Shown piece by piece: positions 1-7,023 of a stretch of DNA of 20,497 nt. The stretch is from a virus, in IMG/VR virus record IMGVR_UViG_3300025655_000376, positions 1-20,497 of that record; one strand, written 5' to 3'. The translations under genes were made by a program, and so were the position numbers. The notes beneath the pieces are model-generated. The model saw only the letters and a program-made list of their open reading frames with translations. It ran no database searches and was not told the DNA's origin. The number at the start of each line of letters is the position of its first letter. Within the stretch, counting starts at the first letter, position 1.

Positions 1-558
1 ACGTCCGTCCACGGTACCGCTGACGATAATGTTTCCGTTGATCTCGGCATTACCGACAACATCAAGCGTTTCAGAGGGGCTAGCGGTACTGATGCCCACC
101 CGGTTGTTTGTGGCATCCACGTAGAGCGTGTTGGTGTCTACGGTCAGCCCCGCAAACGAAGGGCTATCGGTAGTCGCTACACCTTGGTTAAGAGCTTTGA
201 CGGACGATATGGACGCCAACTCGCTGTCCATCAATGCGCCCGCAGCCGTGACGTTAGCAGTATCTGTTACATCCGCCCCAGCTTCGATCCCGTCGAGCTT
301 GGTGCCGTCCGTCGCAACATCGCGTCCGTCCACAGTACCGCTGACGGCGATGTTGCCCGTAACATCAAGCGCTTCGGTCGGTGATGTGGTGCCGATGCCG
401 ACCCGGTTGTTGGTCGCGTCAACGTAGAGCGTGTCGGTGTCAACGGTCAGGTTGCCGGTGATCTCAGCATTACCAACAACATCAAGCGTGCTAGAGGGGC
501 TTGTCGTGCCGATGCCGACCCGGTTGTTGGTCGCGTCAACGTAGAGCGTGTCGGTGTC
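1..558 (-). repeat. Internal repeats of the tail fibre gene
   Basis: Three copies of a block encoding DTxTLYVDATNNRVGI and the following SP-LDV-GN segment begin at residues 207, 246 and 347 (nt 558, 441 and 138, reading leftward). Copies 1 and 2 are contiguous with a 117-bp period. Between copies 2 and 3 sits a DGRDVATDGTKLDGIE segment, and its opening SGTVDGR reappears at the window edge, so the larger unit was probably starting again. Confidence 0.85.
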
Positions 559-1176
559 AAACGCGACGTTTCCGGTCGAGTTGGCAATAGTTACCGCTGC
601 GACACCGTCCTTGGCCTTCAGGTTAGTTACTTCGATGTTGGTGGTGTCCACGGTAGTCGCGTTGACCGTAGCGGTGTTCAGCGTGGTGTTGCTGATGGTC
701 GTGATCGTGGCGGCGTCCAGCGCCAGATCAGCCAGAAGGGCCGAAGCCACCGCACCAGCGCCGCCACCGTCAAACTTCACGATGGCGTCCTTGCCCGCAG
801 CAAGCACGAAGTCGTTTGAGGAGCTATATGTGCCTTGGAACAGGATAAGGTTCCGCGACCCAGACAGGCTGTTTCGAACAAAGATAATCTTCTTCGCGTC
901 GTTCGGGGTTAGCTGAACATAAACATCAGCCCCCAAGTCGCCACCGTCTGCAAAGATCAAGGCGCGGTTGCGGCCATTGGATGCAGAGCCATCGGCGATG
1001 GGGAGGCTATTGGGAGACCCGCTCGTGCCTGCAGACACAAGGGTAATTGTCGTATGCCCATCCAAGGATGCATCGACAAGGGTAAGATTTGTGTTGGTGG
1101 TATCGCCCCAAATACCGGACTGTTCTCCGGTCCCAATGAGTTCGATGCCGTTGTTCGTAGTGTACGTGCTAGGCAT
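1..1176 (-). CDS. Tail fibre protein, C-terminus cut by window edge
   Basis: This reading frame is open from an ATG at 1176 to the window edge, giving 392 codons with no stop. The N-terminal 130 or so residues (including EQSGIWGDTTNTNL and a beta-rich, Gly/Asn/Ser-rich stretch) resemble the virion-attachment domain of tail fibres in aquatic phages. From residue 207 there are repeats built on DTxTLYVDATNNRVGI followed by SPS-xTLDV-xGNAEI-xGN, plus a segment DGTKLDGIEAGADVT that is common in phage fibres. A shaft-like trimeric fibre binding the host surface is the likely role. An AGGA ribosome-binding site lies 8 nt before the ATG, and the stop of the upstream gene is 10 nt away, so the two are co-transcribed. 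The receptor-binding tip would lie beyond the window. Family placement is from memory; the reading frame and repeats are seen directly. Confidence 0.85.
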   Translation of the reverse strand, partial: MPSTYTTNNGIELIGTGEQSGIWGDTTNTNLTLVDASLDGHTTITLVSAGTSGSPNSLPIADGSASNGRNRALIFADGGDLGADVYVQLTPNDAKKIIFVRNSLSGSRNLILFQGTYSSSNDFVLAAGKDAIVKFDGGGAGAVASALLADLALDAATITTISNTTLNTATVNATTVDTTNIEVTNLKAKDGVAAVTIANSTGNVAFDTDTLYVDATNNRVGIGTTSPSSTLDVVGNAEITGNLTVDTDTLYVDATNNRVGIGTTSPTEALDVTGNIAVSGTVDGRDVATDGTKLDGIEAGADVTDTANVTAAGALMDSELASISSVKALNQGVATTDSPSFAGLTVDTNTLYVDATNNRVGISTASPSETLDVVGNAEINGNIIVSGTVDGR

Positions 1177-1186
1177 GGGCGGTGTC

Positions 1187-3400
1187 CTATGCTGCTATGT
1201 CGTCCCAGCTCGGAGACTGGGATGGGTTTACGGGCGCATATCCCGGGGATTGTGACGGAGCCACCGCTGCATAGCCAGAAACCTGACTTGGTGTGATCGT
1301 CGCATATCCGGCAGATTGCGAAGGTTCTATTGAACTATAACTTGGATTTTGATTTGGAACAATCTCGCCCCACACAAAGACAGCATCTACTTCACCGATT
1401 GCGGTGACGCCCGAGACGCTGACACTAGCGCCAGCCTCTACAATTACACTTCCAGCATATGCTGTCGCTGACACTCCGGTGACGTAAACGGAGACGAAAA
1501 TCCCAATACGAACGGAGCCAACCTGCCCAGAGGCTTGAAGACCGGACGGGGAGACTATTGCCTGTGCAGCTACGGATACAGAGCCGTTGTAGGCATTAGC
1601 CTGTAGTCCGCTAACAGATGTGGTCGCATCATTAGAAACGACAACGCTTCCGGAGTATCCAGTCGCAGACACCCCAGATGTCGTAACATTTGCGTCAGCA
1701 GAGACAGAAGCAGAGCCGACACTGGCAGAGCCAGAAACACCAGAGACATTGGTTACATCGTATACCGTTACGGTTACAGAGCCGACACCGCCTGTTGCGG
1801 ATAGCCCAGTGGTGGGGACATTTTCGTCAGTAGAGACAGAAGCAGAGCCGACACTGGCAGAGCCAGAAACACCAGAGACATTGGTTACAGCGTATGCCGT
1901 TACGGTTACAGAACCGACACTGCTAGTGGCTTGCAGGCCAGTGGTAGGGGCATTCGCCGCAGCAACAACTGTTACAGAGCCAACATTGCCTGTGGCGGAA
2001 AGACCATCAGGGTAGACATTCGCTTCTGCAACAACTGTTACAGAGCCAACACCGCCTGTTGCGGCAAGACCATCAGGGTAGACATTTGCTTTGGCAACTA
2101 CGGTAACAGAACCAACCGATCCTGTCGCCTCTAGGCCGGAAACCGGCGCATTTGCATCGACCTCAACTGTGACTGCGCCGACCGCAGCGGATCCTGCGAT
2201 ACCTGTTGGATAAACAATCGCAGCACCGGTGACGGCAACTGAACCGACACCGCCTGTGGCGGCAAGACCATCAGGGTAGACATTTGCTTTGGCAACGACC
2301 GTTACCGCGCCAACACTGCTAGTAGCTTGCAGTCCAGTGGTGGGGACATTCGCTTCTGCAACAACGGAAACTGAACCGACAGCGCCACTGGCTTGCAGGC
2401 CTGTGACAAATACAACATCCTCTGCAATGGCAGTAACTGTACCGACCTGCCCAGCAGCAGATACGCCTGTGGTGGATACATTTGCTGCGGCAATGACAGA
2501 TGCGGAGCCTGCGGACCCCGTAGCCAAGACACCGGTTACAGGAGTGACCGCCTTGGCAACAACCGTAACGGAACCTGCAGCGCCAGTAGCAGCAACGCCT
2601 GTGACAGATGCAACAGCCTCTGCGATGACAGTAACTGTACCAACCTGCGCTGCAGCCTCTACGCCGTCAGGGTAGACGTTGGCACGCGCAACAATGTTTA
2701 CAGAGCCAACGCCGCCAGATGCCTGAAGCCCAGTTGTGGGGACATTCGCTTCTGCAACAACGGAAACCGAACCGACACCGCCTGTGGCGGCAAGACCATC
2801 AGGGTAGACATTTGCGTCAGCAGAGACAGAAGCAGAGCCGACACCGCCTGTGGCGGATAGCCCAGTGGTGGGGACATTTGCTTCTGCAACAACGGAAACA
2901 GAGTCAACATCGCCCGTTGCGGCAAGACCATCAGGGTAGGCATTCGCTTTGGCAACGACCGTTACCGCGCCGACACCGCCTGTGGCGGATAGCCCAGTGG
3001 TGGGGACATTTGCTTCTGCAACAACGGAAACAGAGTCAACATCGCCCGTTGCGGATAGCCCAGTGGTGGGGACATTTGCTTTGGCAACGGCCGTTACCGC
3101 GCCGACACCGCCTGTGGCGGAAAGACCATCAGGGTAGACATTTGCTTTGGCAACGACCGTTACCGCGCCAACACCGCCTGTGGCGGATAGCCCAGTGGTG
3201 GGGACATTTTCTTCGGCAACGACCGTTACCGCGCCGACACCGCCTGTTGCGGATAGCCCAGTGGTGGGGACATTTTCTTTGGCAATAACGGAAACAGAGC
3301 CAACATTGCCTGTGGCTTTAGGGAGGTCCGTCTGACCCCAAGGCATCTCGCCCCAACCAAAGCGGGACCATCCGCCGGTTGGGACGATGATATCAGCCAT
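1187..3400 (-). CDS. 737-aa repeat protein: 29 tandem 22-residue repeats, probable virion protein
   Basis: After a 41-residue Trp/Gly-rich head (GGWSRFGWGEMPWGQ), the protein is 29 consecutive 22-residue repeats (residues 42-679). The consensus is ANVPTTGL-SATGGVGSVTVVAE, with alternating small and beta-branched residues typical of a beta-strand repeat fold. It ends with five 11-residue repeats of the type PSQSPGYAPVN (residues 682-736). I see no catalytic motif, signal peptide or membrane segment. The ATG overlaps the upstream stop as TAATG, implying translational coupling, and the tail fibre gene follows 10 nt downstream. From memory, related GWG-headed and PSQ-ended proteins with fewer repeats occur in aquatic phages, where they are called structural or hypothetical. 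I infer an elongated tail or fibre component; the function is not known. Confidence 0.8.
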   Translation of the reverse strand: MADIIVPTGGWSRFGWGEMPWGQTDLPKATGNVGSVSVIAKENVPTTGLSATGGVGAVTVVAEENVPTTGLSATGGVGAVTVVAKANVYPDGLSATGGVGAVTAVAKANVPTTGLSATGDVDSVSVVAEANVPTTGLSATGGVGAVTVVAKANAYPDGLAATGDVDSVSVVAEANVPTTGLSATGGVGSASVSADANVYPDGLAATGGVGSVSVVAEANVPTTGLQASGGVGSVNIVARANVYPDGVEAAAQVGTVTVIAEAVASVTGVAATGAAGSVTVVAKAVTPVTGVLATGSAGSASVIAAANVSTTGVSAAGQVGTVTAIAEDVVFVTGLQASGAVGSVSVVAEANVPTTGLQATSSVGAVTVVAKANVYPDGLAATGGVGSVAVTGAAIVYPTGIAGSAAVGAVTVEVDANAPVSGLEATGSVGSVTVVAKANVYPDGLAATGGVGSVTVVAEANVYPDGLSATGNVGSVTVVAAANAPTTGLQATSSVGSVTVTAYAVTNVSGVSGSASVGSASVSTDENVPTTGLSATGGVGSVTVTVYDVTNVSGVSGSASVGSASVSADANVTTSGVSATGYSGSVVVSNDATTSVSGLQANAYNGSVSVAAQAIVSPSGLQASGQVGSVRIGIFVSVYVTGVSATAYAGSVIVEAGASVSVSGVTAIGEVDAVFVWGEIVPNQNPSYSSIEPSQSAGYATITPSQVSGYAAVAPSQSPGYAPVNPSQSPSWDDIAA
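1193..1357 (-). repeat. 33-bp repeats, 5 units, at the 3' end of the repeat gene
   Basis: Five consecutive 11-residue units encode PNQNPSYSSIE, PSQSAGYATIT, PSQVSGYAAVA, PSQSPGYAPVN and PSQSPSWDDIA. Pro, Ser/Asn, Gln and an aromatic residue are conserved in each unit. This is a second repeat class fused directly after the 22-residue repeats. Confidence 0.9.
1364..3277 (-). repeat. 66-bp tandem repeat array, 29 units, in frame
   Basis: The array is 1914 bp, exactly 29 units of 66 bp, all in the reading frame of the 737-aa gene. Units at the 5' side of the gene (about 2700..3277) are nearly identical at DNA level, while units near 1364..1700 have diverged. Two variant starts alternate irregularly: NVPTTG and NVYPDG. 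Confidence 0.93.
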
Positions 3401-3846
3401 TAGGCAATCCGAATGACCGCGTTGCTCGCGTCAGCAGTTGGGAACACGATGGTAAAATCACCTGCCGTCGCAGTCTTGTCTCCACCAAAATCCAACACAA
3501 TAACGGCATTTGTCGTGCCAGTGCTGGCACCAGCTGTCGTGTTGTAGATCAGCGCACCACGCGCCGTAATGGTGGCAGTCGAGAACGTCAGGTCCGCGAA
3601 GTCAGTGAAAGCAGTCGTGCCTGATGTCGTCGGCGTGATGTTCGTCAAGGTTCCGCCGCCTGCTGTATAGCCAGTGCCACTAACCTCATTTGAGGTTGTA
3701 TAGTCAGTGGTTGCAGCAGTGAACGATGCGCTGTTGGTGTACATCGCAAGCTTGAATGTGTCACCAGTACTTGCCGTGAAGTTGTGCTGGGCCTGCAAGA
3801 GTTCTTGCTTGAAGGACGTGCACATAAAGTTGCCAGTGAAAGCCAT
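3400..3846 (-). CDS. Conserved phage structural protein (148 aa)
   Basis: The protein is Thr/Ala/Gly-rich with an ordered N-terminus (FMCTSFKQELLQAQHNF), then GDTFKLAMYTNSASF and NEVSGTGYTAGG, and predicted beta structure throughout. From memory this matches a small family found next to tail genes in aquatic phages with no assigned biochemical role. A strong Shine-Dalgarno AAGGAGA lies 7 nt before the ATG, inside the end of the upstream gene. Its stop overlaps the next start by one base (TAATG), so it is probably translated in a fixed ratio with the 737-aa repeat protein. I infer a virion or tail component. Confidence 0.75.
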   Translation of the reverse strand: MAFTGNFMCTSFKQELLQAQHNFTASTGDTFKLAMYTNSASFTAATTDYTTSNEVSGTGYTAGGGTLTNITPTTSGTTAFTDFADLTFSTATITARGALIYNTTAGASTGTTNAVIVLDFGGDKTATAGDFTIVFPTADASNAVIRIA

Positions 3847-3847
3847 G

Positions 3848-4147
3848 TCAGAGTCTCCTTATCAGATCGGCAAGCTCAAGGTGGCCTGCATCCATGATGG
3901 CATTATATACGGTTGTCCGGTCGCTCTTGACCGCCTCCTTCAGATAGAAGGCGACCACGACACGTACGTGCTCCTTGAACGCCCGTGCCTGCTCCCGGAT
4001 CTCCGGAGGCGCGGTGTCCGCTACGGAAACCAGCCGGTCTGTGCAGCGGTCGGCAATCTCTTCCGGCGTGAAACCCCGCCCGGACGTGGTCTGTACCGAC
4101 ACCGCAAAACCGTCTGAAAACCCCATACCCATAGTAGGCGTCTGCAT
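3848..4147 (-). CDS. Conserved phage protein of unknown function (99 aa)
   Basis: A compact, mostly helical protein containing GRGFTPEEIADRC, APPEIREQARAF and KSDRTTVYNAIMDAGH. From memory it is a widespread small protein in aquatic phages, usually encoded just after the adaptor gene; its role is unknown. A GTG at 4150 would add one residue, but the ATG at 4147 makes the usual TGATG coupling with the preceding adaptor stop, so I prefer it. A G-rich Shine-Dalgarno (GGGGAGGGG) lies upstream inside the adaptor gene. A virion assembly or tail role is inferred only from position. Confidence 0.75.
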   Translation of the reverse strand: MQTPTMGMGFSDGFAVSVQTTSGRGFTPEEIADRCTDRLVSVADTAPPEIREQARAFKEHVRVVVAFYLKEAVKSDRTTVYNAIMDAGHLELADLIRRL

Positions 4148-4797
4148 CACAAAGCCCCTCCCCGATAGTCGTCACGACGCAGTCGCACACCGACGTTAGC
4201 GAGCTCGTCGAGCGCCTCGCGGTACCGGGTCGTGTACAGAGTCAGCAACTCGGCTTCGCCCTTCATGAACGTGTAGGCTTCGATAAGCGCTCCGTACAGA
4301 AGCGCAGTGTCGGCGTTCTCGCCCAGCCACGACGTGCTGGTGTCCACAATCGACGGAGGATCGTAGTAGTAATGGAGCTCCACCGCGTAATCGGCATCGG
4401 GAGTCGGCCCTAGAAGGAAATACCCCGGGCTGGTCTCCGCGCCACCAGAATAGGCGTCACCGTCAAACGCGCTATAGTACTTGGGTTCGGCGGTGCTGGA
4501 AGCGCTTGGATACGCCTCACGGATGAAGTTTACGTCCTTCTCGATAAGGTACGTATCCGGCACGCCCCCGGTACCGATAGCAAGCGAGATCGGGGCCAAG
4601 AAGTCCGTGGGGCGCGCCAGAAACCGGTTGCCCGTGGCGGTCGTCCCAGTCACATTCTTACGCAGCTCGGGAATCAGAACACTACGGAAGATACGCTGCT
4701 CGGACTGCCGAATGAACGTAGGGATGTTGGAGACGAATGTCGTCTCCTGATTATCCGTGTAGTCCTGCAGGGCCTGTGTAAGTTCCGCGTAGTTCAT
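4147..4797 (-). CDS. Head-tail adaptor-like protein (216 aa)
   Basis: The N-terminus MNYAELTQALQDYTDN, the segment FVSNIPTFIRQSEQRIF, the central DTYLIEKDVNFIREAYP, and the C-terminal ALIEAYTFMKGEAEL and RYREALDELAN are hallmarks of a podovirus adaptor/connector family. As I recall it, this is the SU10-type adaptor, which extends the portal ring towards the tail. Length is normal for the family. The protein is mixed alpha/beta with a helical C-terminus. It starts 6 nt after the 68-aa gene and its stop overlaps the next start. The structural role is well supported by family resemblance; the exact ring position is inferred. Confidence 0.72.
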   Translation of the reverse strand: MNYAELTQALQDYTDNQETTFVSNIPTFIRQSEQRIFRSVLIPELRKNVTGTTATGNRFLARPTDFLAPISLAIGTGGVPDTYLIEKDVNFIREAYPSASSTAEPKYYSAFDGDAYSGGAETSPGYFLLGPTPDADYAVELHYYYDPPSIVDTSTSWLGENADTALLYGALIEAYTFMKGEAELLTLYTTRYREALDELANVGVRLRRDDYRGGAL

Positions 4798-4803
4798 CTG
4801 GCA

Positions 4804-5010
4804 TTACCCCATACGGTACTTGCCGCCCTTGGTGGCCGCACCCATGCCCCGGCACATGCCGCCACCGGCCATCTTTTTGAGTGGGGCGTCTTCGCGGACT
4901 TCCCGCTCTTTGGTGCTGTCGCCGCGCTTGACGGCCTCGCCCTCCATCAGGTCGGCAGGGCGCGCCTTCGGGCGCAGAGACTTCTTGGGTGCCGAGGTTT
5001 TCATTGCCAT
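4804..5010 (-). CDS. Small basic Lys/Gly/Met-rich protein (68 aa)
   Basis: The protein has a Lys/Arg-rich, Pro-containing N-terminal half (APKKSLRPKARPADL), a short acidic/basic segment, and a Gly-rich tail (KKMAGGGMCRGMGAATKGG). Such GGG-CRGMGAATKGG tails recur, in my memory, in several small proteins of aquatic phages. An AGGA ribosome-binding site lies 8 nt before the chosen ATG; a second in-frame ATG is two codons in. The high positive charge suggests nucleic acid or virion-interior binding, but that is inference. No known fold is recognised. Confidence 0.7.
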   Translation of the reverse strand: MAMKTSAPKKSLRPKARPADLMEGEAVKRGDSTKEREVREDAPLKKMAGGGMCRGMGAATKGGKYRMG

Positions 5011-5020
5011 GGTTCGTATC

Positions 5021-5335
5021 CTACGAGGTGGTTACTGTGACGGTTCCGACAGATGCTACCATATACTGGGCCGGATTCCCAACGGGATTCCACCCCCACA
5101 GCTGGCGGCTCTCAGCGAGCGACGCGTCGGGGCGAGGGTCCTTCAACGCCTGCGGGTCGTTGATCTTGACGCGCCCAAGAAAGTTCTGCGGCTGATCCGG
5201 GTCCACGACGTCGCGGCCAACGCGGAAGCCCGTACGTTTGCCGTTCTGAACCTCCCACACAAGGTCAGCGAGCGGGTACCGAAACCCGGTACGGTCGCAG
5301 AAGCCGAACGCTTTTTTCCCGGATGCGTACGCCAT
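5021..5335 (-). CDS. Conserved small protein, possible degenerate zinc ribbon (104 aa)
   Basis: It starts MAYASGKKAFGFCDRTGFRYPLADL and later has a D-PQALKDPRPDASL segment. From memory, many aquatic phages carry a homologue beginning MAYxSGKxAxxxCDRCGFxYP with two CxxC pairs (a zinc ribbon) followed by the same DPRP segment. Here only one cysteine remains, so metal binding is probably lost. The gene lies between two adaptor-like genes: the upstream stop is 2 nt before its ATG, and the next gene starts 10 nt after its stop. Function is unknown; a virion or tail role is inferred from position. Confidence 0.7.
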   Translation of the reverse strand: MAYASGKKAFGFCDRTGFRYPLADLVWEVQNGKRTGFRVGRDVVDPDQPQNFLGRVKINDPQALKDPRPDASLAESRQLWGWNPVGNPAQYMVASVGTVTVTTS

Positions 5336-5337
5336 AC

Positions 5338-6009
5338 TTACCCCATAAGGAACGTGTTAAACGGGACGAAGCTGACCGACGAACGGTCCTCGTCCTCCCC
5401 GGCAGCCAGATCGAACTGCATTTCGTACTCCTGCTTCAGCATGCCTGCCAGCTCCGGTTTCTTCTTCACCGCAAGCTGGTACGCGAGCCCGGCCACCAGC
5501 GCAGGCACAAAGCGCGGCGGGATAGCGGCCGTGGTGCCGATACCCGACGAAATTCCGTCGATGCCCTTGAGGCGATAATAAAGCAGCGTGTAGGTCTGCG
5601 TAGAATCCGGCACTGGCCATAGCGTCACAGTCGTCGACGTGGCTAGCCGCTGTACGTAGATCTGCGTGGGTCGCCCTTGCGTATTCTTGTTGGTCTGCTG
5701 CGCGTACGTGGATACGCTGATCCGCTCCAGATTGGTGTCGATCTGGTTGGTGCCGGTGCCGGTACGCAGCTGGTGTTCGATCAGGTCGATAGTATCGTTG
5801 GGCATCGTGTACGTCGCCGTACCGGCGGTAAGCACCTGCGTGCCCGAGTCGATGGTGAAGAGGTTCAGGCCTCGGTTCTGCCACTCAAGCGTCAGCAGGT
5901 TGAAGCTGCGCCGCGCAGTCTTGAGGTCATACCCGGACCGCAATTCAAGCCCAAGGCGCTCATAGGCCTCCTCGAAGAGGTCCGGCATATCGGGGGTAAC
6001 TACGGCCAT
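5338..6009 (-). CDS. Tail/connector structural protein, adaptor-like (223 aa)
   Basis: The N-terminal helices (FEEAYERLGLELRSGYDL, TARRSFNLLTLEWQNRGLNL), the beta motif TATYTMPNDTIDLI, the TGTNQID segment and the C-terminal LAYQLAVKKKPELAGMLKQEY with FDLAAGEDEDRSS are, from memory, a very widespread protein of aquatic podoviruses and siphoviruses. It is annotated variously as tail tube-like, head-tail connector or adaptor. It is encoded close to the 216-aa adaptor, which it resembles in architecture. A Shine-Dalgarno AGGAAG overlaps the upstream stop. I am confident it is a virion connector component; the exact ring is uncertain. Confidence 0.72.
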   Translation of the reverse strand: MAVVTPDMPDLFEEAYERLGLELRSGYDLKTARRSFNLLTLEWQNRGLNLFTIDSGTQVLTAGTATYTMPNDTIDLIEHQLRTGTGTNQIDTNLERISVSTYAQQTNKNTQGRPTQIYVQRLATSTTVTLWPVPDSTQTYTLLYYRLKGIDGISSGIGTTAAIPPRFVPALVAGLAYQLAVKKKPELAGMLKQEYEMQFDLAAGEDEDRSSVSFVPFNTFLMG

Positions 6010-6012
6010 GGG

Positions 6013-6387
6013 CTACTTCCTAAACTTGGCGGTCTTCCGCGCAATCCGCTTTGGCTGCGCTACGAACTGCTTTCCCTTGGCGGTGCCTGCGCGCTTGGCC
6101 CGTGTAGTCGCAGCATACTCTGCAGCACTAAGCGCGTCACGCGCTTTCTTCGGCAAGTAGCGCTCTCCGGTCTTGCCCGACGGCTTGCCGCTCTTTGTCC
6201 CCCAGTCTTCCTTTGTCCACTTCGTCATGGACTTCTGGGCCGCCGTCTTTTCGCCCGTATACCCCCCGCCTTTTTCGCGGTAGATCTTACCGGCAAGCTG
6301 CATGGCACGAGCAGAGTGCTTGCCGCCCATCTTGGCCTTGGCTTCTGCCTTGGATTTCTCCCACAGCTTCTCGTTTGTGCGGCCCAT
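6013..6387 (-). CDS. DUF5872-like basic protein (124 aa)
   Basis: Extremely Lys/Arg/Ala/Gly-rich. The block KSMTKWTKEDWGTKSGKPS, then GERYLPKKARDAL, EYAATTRAKR and KQFVAQPKRIARKTAK, matches my recollection of the DUF5872 family, which is shared by tailed phages and giant viruses and has no known function. A longer frame begins at 6462, but those extra 25 residues overlap the upstream gene and look non-coding, so the start MGRTNEKLWEK is preferred; that ATG is 7 nt after the upstream stop. The charge suggests DNA or RNA contact, possibly inside the head, but this is inference. Confidence 0.78.
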   Translation of the reverse strand: MGRTNEKLWEKSKAEAKAKMGGKHSARAMQLAGKIYREKGGGYTGEKTAAQKSMTKWTKEDWGTKSGKPSGKTGERYLPKKARDALSAAEYAATTRAKRAGTAKGKQFVAQPKRIARKTAKFRK

Positions 6388-6394
6388 GACTAAA

Positions 6395-6667
6395 TCAGCA
6401 TGCCTTTCCTCGGGTCTTCCCGCGCATGCAGCAGCCATCACCCCGGGTAACCTTACCGCCACCCGCCATCCTATGGGCGGAATCTTTCATCATGCGGCCG
6501 TCGGGCATTCGGTGGTACCCCTCCATGCGGCCGCCCCCCATCTTCTTGGCCACACCTTTGATCGTGCCCTTGTTCTCGGAGGCGTAAAAGACGCGCTTGC
6601 CGCGCTCCTTCCCGTACTCCTTCTCCATGGCGGACTTGATCTTCTTGCCTTTGGCTGTGAGTGGCAT
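6395..6667 (-). CDS. Small basic conserved phage protein (90 aa)
   Basis: The start MPLTAKGKKIKSAMEKEYG followed by KRVFYASENKGTIKGV matches, from memory, a family seen repeatedly in aquatic phages and usually only 60-100 aa long. A Gly/Met-rich middle follows (GGGRMEGYHRMPDGRMM), then a Cys-containing tail (GDGCCMRGKTRGKAC). The frame is open to 6727, but the added residues have no ribosome-binding site, whereas a G-rich Shine-Dalgarno (GGGGAAAC) sits just before the ATG at 6667. Three cysteines at the extreme C-terminus are unusual for a cytoplasmic phage protein. Function is unknown. Confidence 0.75.
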   Translation of the reverse strand: MPLTAKGKKIKSAMEKEYGKERGKRVFYASENKGTIKGVAKKMGGGRMEGYHRMPDGRMMKDSAHRMAGGGKVTRGDGCCMRGKTRGKAC

Positions 6668-6708
6668 CTTGTTTCCCCATATCTGGTTGCTCATGCTGGA
6701 TCGGGAGA

Positions 6709-7023
6709 TCATGATCCTTTGACCCATTTCTTCGAGGGCGACTTTGTCTTGCTAGGCGACCACTTCTCGCGGTCGGCCCAATAGGCAGCGGACATCTTGC
6801 CCTTGGCGATGTTCTTGGCGTGGCGCGACTTGAACGCTTCGCGTTGGCCTGCAGTCTGGTTGGTCTTCACGCCCTGCTGCCCGAACCGAATAGTCTTGAC
6901 CTGATCGCCTTGTTTGGCGACCACAATGTGCGACTTGGTCGGGTGGTTTGGCGTGCGCTTCGGCTTGTTGTAGCCGGAGACGCCAGCGCGAGCGAGGCGC
7001 GGATCCTTCTTACTTTCAGTCAT
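6709..7023 (-). CDS. Conserved basic protein, unknown function (104 aa)
   Basis: The start MTESKKDPRLARAGVSGYN, then KRTPNHPTKSHIVVAK, IRFGQQGV, and the near-invariant block KTNQTAGQREAFKSRH with NIAKGKMSAAYWADR, match, from memory, a family shared by many aquatic phages and some large eukaryotic viruses. It has no assigned function. Net charge is strongly positive. The frame extends to 7095, but the extra residues lie inside the upstream 258-aa gene. The chosen ATG overlaps the end of that gene by 8 nt, typical of coupled translation. It belongs to the run of basic proteins upstream of the adaptors. Confidence 0.78.
   Translation of the reverse strand: MTESKKDPRLARAGVSGYNKPKRTPNHPTKSHIVVAKQGDQVKTIRFGQQGVKTNQTAGQREAFKSRHAKNIAKGKMSAAYWADREKWSPSKTKSPSKKWVKGS

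Noticed and set aside
1364-3277. Possible CRISPR array
   Set aside because: The repeats are contiguous, 66 bp, in frame and without unique spacers; they encode a protein.
1620-3335. Several plus-strand frames with repeated peptides
   Set aside because: They are shadows of the 66-bp array, which stays open in more than one frame because the unit length is a multiple of three.
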